Part shown: positions 44,701 through 55,662 of the stretch, one piece after another | Layout of the letters: each line of letters opens with the position of its first letter | Position numbering within the stretch: the stretch's first letter is position 1 | DNA from: Terebella lapidaria | Lineage: Eukaryota > Annelida > Polychaeta > Terebellida > Terebellidae | Assembly (NCBI GenBank): GCA_949152475.1 | Contig: OX424555.1 | Coordinates: 12,418,868-12,482,867 of the forward strand | Length of the DNA: 64,000 bases | Reading direction: 5' to 3' | Notes under the pieces: model-generated | What the model was told of the DNA's origin: nothing | Seen by the model: only the letters and a program-made list of their open reading frames with translations | Database searches by the model: none | Position numbers and translations under genes: made by a program

Positions 44701-45559
44701 AATAGGGCCTATACCCAATACCGTGGTGGAAATACAAAACAATGTGCTCGCCATCCATGTTTTCCATCTAACTTTTTTTCTTCGACGAGCTTCATAAAAA
44801 TGACACGTCATGTATAATGAAAAGATTTGGTCTTTTTATGTTGTATTTAGTCAGTACATGTGTTCGTGTATTCATACACATCATCGGGGATTGTTATATT
44901 TCACTTGTATTCAACAGTCGGCAAACGTAGCTCGCATTGTTGTCATTAGCAGTTCACGATTACGAAGCGCCCGCGCTCAAACTGTCACGAGTTTTGCCCT
45001 TTCGAGGCATATTTTGGGGCCATCAGGGAATGTCTACAGTCCTATACTACTGTATTAGACTAACTATGCCTTAATCTGTTACCTACACCACTTTGTTTTG
45101 TAGTAATACAACTCAAATCATTGTTTATTGCATAAAATAGTGCGTTAATCTGGCCAAACGGTAAACTTGTCGGCCATGTTTCCAGATCGTTTGTACTCGG
45201 CAATCTCCATACCGGGGTGTATTTCTCTGTATATTCTTGCTCATTTGTACTATTTATTACTTTAACTGGTATTATTGTGTTAATTTACCCCTACGAGTAT
45301 AATTCTACATGAAGGAACATGTATTTCACATTAATATGCAAATAAGCTGCCGTTTCCCGTGATGCTTTGCGCGCACACTATGAAAGACTCGTCATACGGC
45401 GGGATATGCAGAGTGCTCACCGGAGACCACTCTGTTCACCAGAGATTCTGACAGATCAAAGCCACTTGTAATCGATTGCTGTATCAATCACGGTACGACG
45501 AGTACCTACCCCAAACTTCCATCATGAACTGGAAATAAATTTAGTTTATCATGCACTAA

Positions 45560-46020
45560 CCTATAGTACATGTAAGATCCTGATGTTTTGAGGGTTTGAC
45601 GCCATCCCCGCAATATTGTGGGGGCAAGCCTGATGATGATGTATTCGACGGGTCCTGATGATAGAACCTTCCACCCAACTTATTTGACGGGTCATATAGG
45701 ATAAATATGACCACCCCATAGAATGTAGTTTATTGGCCTTGTACATGGATCTACCCCATTAATTTATTGGGTCACAATAGATGCAGATGATGATGCACCC
45801 CAAATTATTTCCGGGTCATATAGGATAAATATGACCACCCAGCTGGGTTATAGATGACTACCCCATAGATCTAACGGGTCTGCTGATTTTCTTTTGGGTC
45901 AAGTGCATGATATAGATCCTTTTCTGTCAATAAGGATTATCATCTGATGTCCAAGTAATATTAATGAGCAACCCCATGAAGTTACCGGGTGCTACTCTGA
46001 TGTGTTGATGAACCATTGAT
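45560..46020. repeat. GGGTCATAT...ATATGACC hairpin-bearing repeat region
   Basis: Two copies of gggtcatataggataaatat followed by gaccaccc (about 45688-45716 and 45813-45841) can form an 8-bp-stem hairpin. They are embedded in degenerate cccat..gggtc words. No gene is seen here or in the flanks 44700-45560 and 46020-46490. Confidence 0.6.
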
Positions 46021-46495
46021 GAACTGATTACTTATTTGCATACTGTATAGAACTGACCACCGCGTTTAAACCTAGTATTCAATACCTGAATATTTAATAT
46101 AATTTACTGGTGATAAATCTGACGCGTTATGATGTCCACTGCATGCAACTGTAAATACATGATGATGTCTTATGCCTGAAAACCTGATGATTGATGCATT
46201 TTGATTGGTACCGGTACATGATGATTGATGTGTGACTGTTTGATATGAATTTGGGAGTTCAATAAAATATTAAATTGACATATTGCTTTTCTCTGACTTT
46301 CCCGGTTTTTTTTAATAAACAATATTTATTTGGATTGATCAACAAGACATGCCTATATAAAGATCTTTCCGGTGAGAGGGACAAAATTAGTGCATCAAAT
46401 ATACAACAACAACAAAATTAAAAAATGAATCCACCACCACCATACAGCTGCAAGTACAATAATTACACGAACACTAACAAAACCCATTTAGTAGA

Positions 46496-48010
46496 ACATG
46501 AACTGGTTCATCAGAACAACATTCTGTATTTACAAATTCATCAATCAAAATTGTAATTGACCAGTAAGCAGTACGTGATGTCAAATATAAGAGTATTAAC
46601 AATAATAACAGTAACTGATTATAGCTAGCGATAACAAAATATTTTTGAAGACTAGGAATATACTGGCAGCCCAGAGGTCAGCCGCGGTATGCTGCCTACC
46701 CAAGGACTACCAGAAACATCCCCAATCATACACCAATAAAACCCAGACAGCTGAATATGTACTGGCTCATTATAACAACATTCTGTATTTACAAATTCAT
46801 CAATCAAAATTGTAATTGACCAGTAAGCAGGACGTGATGTCAAATATAATAGTATTAACAATAATAACAGTAACTGATTATAACTAGCGATAACAAAATA
46901 TTATTGAAGACTAGGAATATGCTGGCAGCCCAGAGGTCAGCCGCGGTATGCTGCCTACCCAAGGACTACCAGAAACATCCCCAATCATACACCAATAAAA
47001 CCCAGACAGCTGAATATGTACTGGCTCATTATAACAACATTTTGTATTTACAAATTTCATCAATCAAAATTGTAATTGACCAGTAAACAGGACGTGAGTC
47101 AAATATAATAGTATTAACAATAATAACAGTAACTGATTATAACTAGCGATAACCAAATATTGTTGATGACTAGGAACATACTGGCAGTCCAAAGGTCAGC
47201 CGCGGTATGCTGCCTACCCAAGGACTACCAGAAACATCCCCAATCATACACCAATAAAACCCAGACAGCTGAATATGTACTGGCTAATCATAACAACATT
47301 TTGTATTTACAAATTTCATCAATCAAAATTGTAATTGACCAGTAAACAGGACGTGAGTCAAATATAATAGTATTAACAATAATAACAGTACCTGATTATA
47401 ACTAGCGATAACCAAATATTGTTGATGACTAGGAACATACTGGCAGTCCAAAGGTCAGCCGCGGTATGCTGCCTACCCAAGGACTACCAGAAACATCCCC
47501 AATCATAAACCAATAAAACCCAGACAGCTGAATATGTACTGGCTCATCATAACAACATTCTGTATCTACAAATTCATCAATCAAAATTGTAATTGACCAG
47601 TAAGCAGGACGTGAGTCAAATATAATAGTATTAACAATAATAACAGTAACTGATTATAACTAGCGATAACAAAATATTGTTGATGACTAGGAACATACTG
47701 GCAGTCCAAAGGTCAGTCGCGGTATGCTGCCTACCCAAGGACTACCAGAAACATCCCCAATCATACACCAATAAAATCCAGACAGCTGAATATGTACTGG
47801 CTCATCAGAAAAAAATTCTATATTCACAAATTCATCAACCAAAATTGTTATTAACCAGTAAACAGGACGTGAGTCAAATATAATAATAATAACAATAAAT
47901 AACAGTAAATGATTATAATTAATGCTAACAAAATGTGATTAATGACTAGGAACATACTGGCAGTCCAAAGGTCAGCCGCGGCATGCTGCCAACCCAAGGA
48001 CTACCAGAAA
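46496..48010. repeat. About 258-bp satellite array, about six units
   Basis: The landmark ctggcag-cc-aggtcagcc begins at 46673, 46922, 47181, 47440, 47698 and 47957, giving spacings of 249, 259, 259, 258 and 259. Units are highly similar. Each contains a fortuitous about 60-codon open frame on the plus strand. The right edge runs straight into the end of a LINE fragment on the minus strand. Confidence 0.92.
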
Positions 48011-48020
48011 AGATTCCGAA

Positions 48021-48950
48021 TCAGACTTTTTTGTAGTCAGTCTCGAAGCGATGGGTTTCCTTCATATAGCTTTGTACGGCTAGGGATATTTTGATATTTT
48101 CGTTCAAGGACATATTTTCATCACCAAATAACAATACATCAACGTTTAAGGGACAAAAATCATTTAACACGTTGAAAAGCGTTTGGCGAAAATCACTATA
48201 TAAAATACAATCAAAAAGGTAGTGTTTGGGGTCCTCACATGACCAACCACACTTACAATCAGGTCTATCAATGACATGTAAATTGTAGCATAAATGACCA
48301 ATGCGCAATCTTGCATAATGAATATTAGTGAAGCGCTCCCCAACCATGTACCATGCCTTTTTATTTCCATACAAGTCACTTTTTAATCTGTTTTGAAATG
48401 CACCGCATGTCGGCAGATCTCTAATGTCAATTGGTAAAGAGTTCCATGTAGATATAGTGGACAGAAAGAAGGATTTTCGAAAAGATTCCACTCGCGTTCG
48501 GAAGTTGGATACATTATGACGAGATCTTAGCCGATAATTCGTCCGTGCCTCAACAGACGACGGCGTGATATCAGTTAAATACGCTTGTGCCATGTTATTT
48601 TCGATCTTGTAGAAATAGCATAGTTTGTGCATGTTACGTCTATCGCCCAATAATGGCCACGCCATGTCCAAATATAGATTGCTAATGTTAGACCTTTCGG
48701 TGGCTCCCGTGACAATTCTTAAAGCACGGACTTTATCTATTTTTTGGAGATTATACTCATGAGCTCCTGCCCATACAAAATCTCCATATTCCAAAATCGG
48801 TCGCACGAAAGAGAGATAAAATCTCTCAAGTGCTGATCGGTCGAGCTTAAACTTGAAGACATTGAATATATCAAGACGTTTCATAGCTTTGGTGTAAATG
48901 CTATTGATATGTGAATTTCCCGATTGAGAGAATATTCTTTGGAGAAAACT
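48021..48950 (-). pseudogene. 5'-truncated LINE ORF2 C-terminal fragment
   Basis: From about 48950 the minus strand encodes GNSHINSIYTKAMKRLDIF, then LERFYLSFVRPILEYGDFVW (end of the RT domain and thumb), SISTWNSLPIDI-type sequence (STISTWNSLPIDIRDLP), RLRIGHLCYNLHVIDRPDC and a C-terminal zinc motif CKCGWSCEDPKHYLFDC. It ends with a stop at 48021. This is the usual C-terminus of Jockey/CR1-like non-LTR retrotransposons. The 5' part is missing, but the 287 codons from 48884 carry no stop, so the copy is relatively young. Confidence 0.85.
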
Positions 48951-49124
48951 GATGATGAGAATTAGGGATATTTCACAGTGATAGATAAAACTTCAAAAGT
49001 CAATTTGATGGCTGAGTGAGCCTTATTGATGCCGCTTCATCCTGACAAATGAAGAGAGTCGAGTTATCACAGTCGCTTGGTCATTACAATATGCTTCTAT
49101 ACGTAGTGAAATATCTCCTACATA

Positions 49125-49230
49125 TGTGTTAGGATCTCCTACATATGAGTATGACATAGTATCGCCTATGTTTGAGTTAGTACCTCAAACGCATTTGTTA
49201 GTATCTCATAAGTATGACTAAGTATATCAT
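49125..49230 (-). repeat. Right arm of TCATACGTAGGAGATACTA repeats (inverted)
   Basis: Contains atctcctacatatg, cctcaaacgcatttgttagt and atctcataagtatgactaag. This is the reverse complement of the 44592-44700 motif set. Confidence 0.65.
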
Positions 49231-49763
49231 TAAAAAATTTACTTCACTTTTTTTGGCACGAGCGGGGCTCCATAGAATAGGCCTATTCATTAATCATCTA
49301 TTTATTTACATATTTTCCCACTGTTCTCGATCACGTCACGTATAAAGTATAACGTATTTTAAGTGATAGAATCCGAGTTCGTTTTCTTATCTCCAATCCC
49401 AGTGATAGACAAAATTGGAAATCTTGATGAATTTCATGGACCTCTGTTCATGGCTATAAGGAGGTAGATTCAAATATTCCGGAAACAGTGAGCATTTCCT
49501 GTCCCGCTTGTGGCTACCGTCATAAAATCCGAATACTTGCAAACAAGTTTTGCTGCCCATTTGTTATTGTAGCTAGACTTGATATACTCATCAACCAGAT
49601 AGTGATTATGCTCATAGCATTTCTTAAGAGCAGTTATTGGTCTTCGTAAACATATTTTTTGTTGGATCAGCTGGGAGGCTATCTGGGCATACTATAATGT
49701 GTAAGTTGTGAAACAAACACACCATGTGCTCGCAACATAGGGGTATTGCTAACGCGAAATCGA

Positions 49764-50171
49764 CTATGGGAAAACTAACATTAGGTCTAAATAGCTCGAA
49801 TTGTAGACCAGTTTAGCATCTTCAACTGTGAGGTCCTTGGGATACAAAGTATATAACATCCAAATATTCGCCAAACTTGGGAATACCCAGCGACTTGTCA
49901 TCCATGTAACGGAAAGTGTAATTTTATAATTGTTCGTTTCTTGCAATTTCCTCACACAGATGTTTGTAAGAAACCTGATTTTGCCACTGACACTTTGATT
50001 CTGTGTTGATATTCCGTGAAGCCCGTAATCGGAGTAGTGAATGAGGACAACTAATGCACCTACTTCAGCATGATTAACATGTAGCAGACACACGGCATCA
50101 TGAATTGACGCTGACGCCAAATGCGCTGAAAACTGTGTCGCATCGTGTGAAACGGACACTCGATCTGTGTA
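49764..50171 (-). CDS. Uncertain exon-like open frame
   Basis: I do not recognise the product. A good acceptor (gtttcttcccaaatatacacag) precedes a 131-codon stop-free frame containing SASIHDAVCLLHVNHAEVGA, LVVLIHYSDYGLHG and LTNICVRKLQETNNYKITLS, ending at a stop at 49764. Alternating hydrophobic strands with spaced cysteines resemble the CUB-type sequence of the receptor gene. There is no start codon and no neighbouring exon that I can find. Could be an isolated exon of a decayed paralogue, or chance. Confidence 0.25.
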   Translation of the reverse strand, partial: YTDRVSVSHDATQFSAHLASASIHDAVCLLHVNHAEVGALVVLIHYSDYGLHGISTQNQSVSGKIRFLTNICVRKLQETNNYKITLSVTWMTSRWVFPSLANIWMLYTLYPKDLTVEDAKLVYNSSYLDLMLVFP

Positions 50172-51185
50172 TATTTGGGAAGAAACAACTTCACAATAAT
50201 GTTGTAAAATCTTTGTTTTTCATAATACTATCATCATTGTTATCATGAATTGAGCCGGTCTCATGGATAAAAGTATATACATTTTCACATTTTCCTACGT
50301 TAGGACGGGAAAGTCATGTTCGGATACGGTATGATTTTGGATGCAAACAATTATTCACACATACATGTATACCGGTATTTAATGTTATTGATTCCATTAA
50401 TTTCGAGTTGTTTGAAGTGGACTACATCAATCCATGTAATATTGTTATTTGCATCCGCCTCAGCGGCTGTATAGCAAACGCTCCAGGAAAATGCTTTGGC
50501 CGCTGCCATTTTGTTAGCCGTTCAATATGCTGGAAGTTAAGAATACTATTTTATAGTATGAAACAAGTTAAGTGAAACAAGTTAAGTCTCAGCTTAAAAA
50601 ACTAATCAATAATTCATTTTCTCCAAAAAGGGACAGCGTCGGTACTACTATATTGTAGTTAAAGCAGCTGCCTTTGAAACCATTCAATATTTTTTTAAAA
50701 CTATATTTCATATTAAACATGCTACACTAACTGAATGAAACATACTGACATCAAAAGTAATGAAAATAACCAGTCCTCGGGGAAATTTTGCTCATCTGAA
50801 CAGGCGGTTCTCGCGTAAATACAGGAACTGTATCCATCACACGCAGATATAAACAAAGCATAGAAATGCGGGATAGACTGACGATTCCACGCGCATCATG
50901 GTATATCACTGATTATTTTCTCATAACTACACTATATATGCACATACGAACTGGAAAATATACTCGATGTGGACTTTTAAACGCGATTTGAGCATTTCTT
51001 TACATTCGGGTTTGATGGATACACTTCGTTTGTTTATTTACAAAACCGGTACAAAATGGGCACTAAAACGGATGAAAAAAGACAACTCGGACAGATTGTA
51101 ATCGTCAAAATCATTGAGCACACCTTTTGTTATATTGCATTAGATGCAAACATTGGTTTTGAAAAAAATATTGCATACATTCGAT
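50172..51185. other. No gene seen
   Basis: AT-rich sequence without recognisable coding or repeat structure. Confidence 0.5.
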
Positions 51186-51905
51186 GGCAGCAGCTTTAAG
51201 AAATTCTATGGACGTCATCATGATCTGGTTGATACACCAAATCCATGTCTGCCATGCAACTAGATCTATTTTCATGTTGATTTTGGAATTCATGACGGGT
51301 GCCACTAGTGGGGCAGGAAGTGCTCACTCTTTCCGGAACACCTGACATCACCTCCTAATGGCCATTTTTGGGGGTTCATGAGTTTCCCTGTCATTTTTGT
51401 TTACTCTCACTTCGTATGCCTGATATGACTTTCTGTCCCCGGACTATGAGATTGGATAACGGACCCTGTTTTGTTTGCTCGGAATACTTAATAGAGCATA
51501 GGCGTATCTAGGAGGGGGGGGGGGGCACAGGGGGCACGTGCCCCCCTTTTCAGACAAAATGATGTCTTTATGCCCCCTCTTCAGAGAGACTGTGTCCCTG
51601 TTCCTCCCTGCACCGAGAGTAATATGTACCCAAAACAGGGCTAGAATGCACCAGCAAACGCCAGAGAGCGTTTAGCTTCTGGGGACCTTGATGGGCCCCA
51701 GACCCCCGGCCCCTTGGGACTCGCTGCGCTTGCGCCTCGCCAATGGTTATGTGTACCCAGAATAGGGCTAGAAAGCACCAGCAAACGCCATAAAGCGTTG
51801 GGCTTCTGGGGCCCTTAAGTGGGCCCCAGACCCCCGTCCGCTTGGGACTCGGTGCACTCGTGCCTCGCTTCTGTCGGACCCTGTACTGGGTATTGATTCC
51901 ACGCC
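51186..51905 (+). mobile_element. RT-retrotransposon 3' fragment, itself interrupted
   Basis: 51186-51491 matches the RT C-terminus (AAAL-KFYGRHHDLV region) and 3' tail of the 39314-39986 element up to cggaatactta. The last 20 bases of the tail (tactgggtattgattccacg) reappear at 51882. The segment between (51492-51881) is a later insertion. The coding part has a short deletion after gttgata. Confidence 0.75.
51492..51881. mobile_element. 390-bp insertion beginning with poly-G and GGGGGCACGTGCCCCCC
   Basis: Starts ataggcgtatctagg, then a G run and the near-palindrome ggggcacgtgcccc. It contains two imperfect tandem units (about 51635-51740 and 51755-51865) with ggctagaa-gcaccagcaaa, gcttctggggcc and cttgggactcg. 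It interrupts the RT tail between aatactta and tactggg. Class unknown. Confidence 0.65.
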
Positions 51906-51959
51906 TCCCTAGGTCAACGGACCAATGAACCCTGGCTTATGGAAGTGGTGAATTTGAGG

Positions 51960-52270
51960 AAAGTTTGACGATCGTGTATGGGTGTAAGTTAACGGTCGAA
52001 TCTTTCTAAAATTCTCACACAAAAATACCTAGAAATATTTCAAGAGCGAGGTATTTTTCAGTTCTTTTATTTTCAATTTTTTTTTTCAAAATGGCGGTCA
52101 TTTTTGTTGAAAAATGGTCAATTTTGGACTTTGGCGGCCATATTCTCAAAAACTGTCTGACCACTTTTAATTTGAGATTATTTGTTTCAAAAGATTCCCC
52201 TCATATACTAGTACCTCTGTGACGTGTATAAGTGTCATTGCTCTTGAATCGCCGGTTTGAATAAGAAAAC
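51960..52270 (+). repeat. GTTACCGT-family fragment
   Basis: Contains taacggtcgaatctttct, caagagcgaggtatttttc, caaaatggcggtcatttttg and ttgaatcgccggtt. Matches the middle section of the copies at 985-1240 and 5775-5960. Confidence 0.7.
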
Positions 52271-52799
52271 AATTCTTCTGTAATAGTTTGCCTGGATATC
52301 AAATACGCCACTAAAGGAGGAGGGTAATGTATTATGTGAATAATTGTCTATGAAAACTTCTACTTCTTAATTAAATTGATGTTCAAGTTTCAGTATTTTC
52401 TGTTTTAGATTAATATGTGGTTCTATGGATATTTCTGTTTGCTATATCACGATCATGATCACACGAATAAGCTCACATAAAATGAATAGGAGAAAACACG
52501 TCAATCCATTTATTTCTATCGATATAGTTTTCACACAGGGTTTTTTTTTACAGTTTTTGCACATCATCTTTCATTTCTCCTGAATGCATGTCAGTGTACA
52601 TAAATACATGTATGTCCGATCTCAAGAGGAAGTAGTAATTATGTAAATACACTGTTCGCAATGTGATGCTACTGGTGGATCAGCACCTTCGGCCCAATTG
52701 CCTTGCGATGCTCCGTACTACTACTCGTTCATTGGAAACACACCATTTATTCCGTATCGCAACTTTTTAGTCCTGGTCGAATTTAGAGGTCCAAGAAGC
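52271..52799. other. No gene seen
   Basis: AT-rich; nothing recognisable. Confidence 0.5.
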
Positions 52800-52814
52800 A
52801 CAATTTACTTGGAC

Positions 52815-52915
52815 CGCACGAGCCACCCTGCTCGAGGTCTCATTGGCGCTGGTCTGTTGTTGCTTAGGCGTCCCATAACGTCGAATTCAGCCACTACGCT
52901 ATGTCCTCAACGGCA
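52815..52915 (-). repeat. Possible tRNA-derived SINE head
   Basis: The minus strand has catagcgtagtggctgaattc, whose TAGCGTAGTGG fits an RNA polymerase III A box. A weak B-box-like gacctcgagcagg lies about 45 bases downstream. It cannot fold as an intact tRNA. Weakly supported. Confidence 0.3.
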
Positions 52916-53219
52916 CGGTTATATCAAAACCTGAGTATGGAATGCGACTATGTGTTTCGAAATCTACACTACGAAATTTTGACATAGTGCATATTATTTT
53001 ACCTAAGGACGAAGCCTTCCCAAGAAGGTAACCCGATGTAGCACTTTCGACATTGGGTCAATGAAGTGATATTTGCCAAGACATTTCCAAGGTAATATGT
53101 GGGCTAAATTATTGAAAGTATTGCTTCGTGGGTGCTTCACTCACACAAAAAGTAAAGCTTCAAATAAATTGTGTTTTTTTCACTTCCACATGAGATAAGA
53201 AAGGTAAAGTCAAGTTCTA

Positions 53220-54600
53220 CACAAAACCTCAAACGATGTTCGCCGTATATTTGTTTGCGATTGTCGGATCAAGTTGACATTTGACATTATTTCCATTTGG
53301 CATGAAACCATTTTCACCGAATTTCAGACGTCTATCTTGAAAAGTAGGTAATCTACTACAATGTTGGATTTCACCTCAAACATGAAATTTGCGAGTCTGA
53401 ACACAATTTGGCATGTGATTCGATATTTGAATTGCAGAAGGCTCCAGAAAGAAATTTCTTCAAAACACACTCTCATGTGTCTTCTGAGTAAAAAACATCA
53501 CAACTGTAGCTTTTCTCATCGGAATAAAGATCACGAAATGCCAAAATTTGCTTGAATTCGTGTGATCTCATTTGGGACCATATTTGTCATTGGGGTAGAT
53601 TGCCATTCTTTTCAGTTTTGGGGCAGGAGTCTACAAATGCCAAATAAACACGTACAATTTCGAATTGATCTTATTTGGAACCAAATTTAGCATTACAGTA
53701 GATTGCCAACATTTTCAGTTTTGGGGGTATAAGTCTAAAAATGGTTACTTGACAATATATGTTTTATATTTTATTATTAGCCATATTTCCGATATGCCCA
53801 ACATTGATTGCTAAGTTGTAAATTCGATAATAAGAGAGATATGAACAATTTTATCCTGAGACTTTGGAAATGAGGTAACCATTTTGTGCTCTGGTCTTGC
53901 AAATAAGATCAAATTCAAGATCACGAAAATGTTCAGCATACATCGTTTACTATATGTACACAATTGATACCTAAAGTGTAAATTCTATATTAAGCGAGAT
54001 ATTAGCCATTCTGTGACAATAAGATCAAAGTTCAAATTCAAGGTCAGGAAAGTATTCAGCACATATCATTTCCTATATGTCCACAATTGATTCCTAAGCT
54101 GTGAAGTCGATAATAAGCGAGATATTAGCCATTTTGTTCTCTGACCTGGGAGAGGGGGTCAAAGGTCAAATTCAAAGTCCTGAGATTATTCCATGAATAT
54201 CATTCCCTATATGTTCACTATGGATTCATAAGCTGTAATAATATGAGAGATATTAGCCATTTCGTACTCTGACATTGAAAATAAACTCCAATGTCAATGT
54301 CATGAGCATATTCAGCATATATCATTTCCTATCTGTCCACAATTGATTCTCAAGCTGTAAAGTTGATAGTAAGAGAGGTATTAGCCATTTTGTTATCTGA
54401 CCTTGAAAATGAGCTCAAAGGTAAAATTCAAGGTCATGAGGATATTCAGCATATATCATTTTCTATACGTCCATAATTGATTCGTAATCTCTGATACCAA
54501 TTTAAAGTTAGATACTAGCAATAATATGTCCCATTATAAAGCATAGGAAAATTAAGTTTGGGTCAAAATGGCCTACTTCAAGGGCAACGATACTCTTTTG
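53220..54600 (-). repeat. Inverted GTTACCGT/DR1-family copy with tandem units
   Basis: Several units of about 120-130 bp, reverse orientation to 6090-6540, each with cgagatattagccatttt, tgacct-gaaaatgagctca, cagcatatatcatttccta and cacaattgattc. One unit keeps ggtcaaaggtcaaattc (about 54156-54172), a perfect DR1. Non-coding. Confidence 0.8.
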
Positions 54601-55324
54601 CGTCATTTAAGGTGTGATTGCACGTAACTTACCGGTGACTGCACTGAGGCACTTTTCCATTGACTTATAATGCGAATGTAAAGGTAACAAAATCACCAAA
54701 ACAATACAATCCCCTGACCTAAAACTTGGCTAGCACACACACAATTACGCATGGATGATGAACCGAGACATGGTTTCATAAATGATATCACGAAAGCTGT
54801 GCAATTTGATGATTGAATAAATCATTTTATACGTTTCACCAAAACGAAGATTCGAGTGTTCTGCTTGACAAGCACTGGCTGTTGCATATATTTATTCCTT
54901 GTTGTCGTCAAAATAATGAGAATATCTAGGGCTATACTTTCTGTGAGATGAATACAATGAGCTGAACATTCATAATCCCAAACACCTCGGTGCACCCGAG
55001 TGCATATCACCTATGAGTTTTACTGGCCTCACTAGCTATTTGCTGCACAGCATAATCCTTTCGCTCGCATTGTTGTGAGTGTATTTTGTAGACTGAGAAA
55101 TAGGTCGGAAAATGACATATGAAAACGATGAATTTAACAAATTTAACATTGCTTAGTAAGAAACAGAGTCTCGGTTAGTAATCCTTGATGGCTAACAATC
55201 AGAAAGGCAAAGTTTCACGTTGATTGGAAGTGTGTAAATTCATGAATTTGTTACCTTTATATTTACATTATAAGTAAATGGACAGCTGGTCACTGCCAGG
55301 TTCATGACGATCACATGCAATCAA
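54601..55324. other. No gene seen
   Basis: AT-rich; open frames under 65 codons with no recognisable similarity. Confidence 0.5.
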
Positions 55325-55614
55325 TCCTTAAAAAAAAAAATACCCGTCAATGTAAAACATTGGTCACCTCTCTCTTCAAATATTTTTCAATATTTCTGTG
55401 AAAATTTTCAAACATGATTCGACCGTAAACTTTAGAGATAAAAGTGTAGATAGACGACGTCGTCGATGACGACGACGGATGATGGACGCACCACCACGGT
55501 AATAAAAATGCCAAAAAAGAGCACATAAAATTTCGATTTGATCTGACGATTCTGAACAAAACTGTGGACAAATATCATTTGTGATTTTGTGTTGACTATA
55601 TCACATTTTACAGT
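55325..55614 (-). repeat. GTTACCGT-family fragment at the duplication edge
   Basis: Contains the reverse complement of the tttatctctaaagtttac and gaaaatttt words of this family, then aaatttcgatttgatctgac. A related fragment sits at the matching edge of copy A (about 33110-33290), so the duplication boundary lies in repeat sequence. Confidence 0.55.
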
Positions 55615-55662
55615 AGAAGCTATAGTAGTAGTGTTGGCTGTTGTTGTTGTTGCTGTTTATGG

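Noticed and set aside
46904..47883. Repeated about 60-codon ORFs (MLAAQRSAAVCCLPKDYQKH and relatives)
   Set aside because: They are by-products of the 258-bp satellite; the period is not a multiple of three and no start or regulatory context is present.
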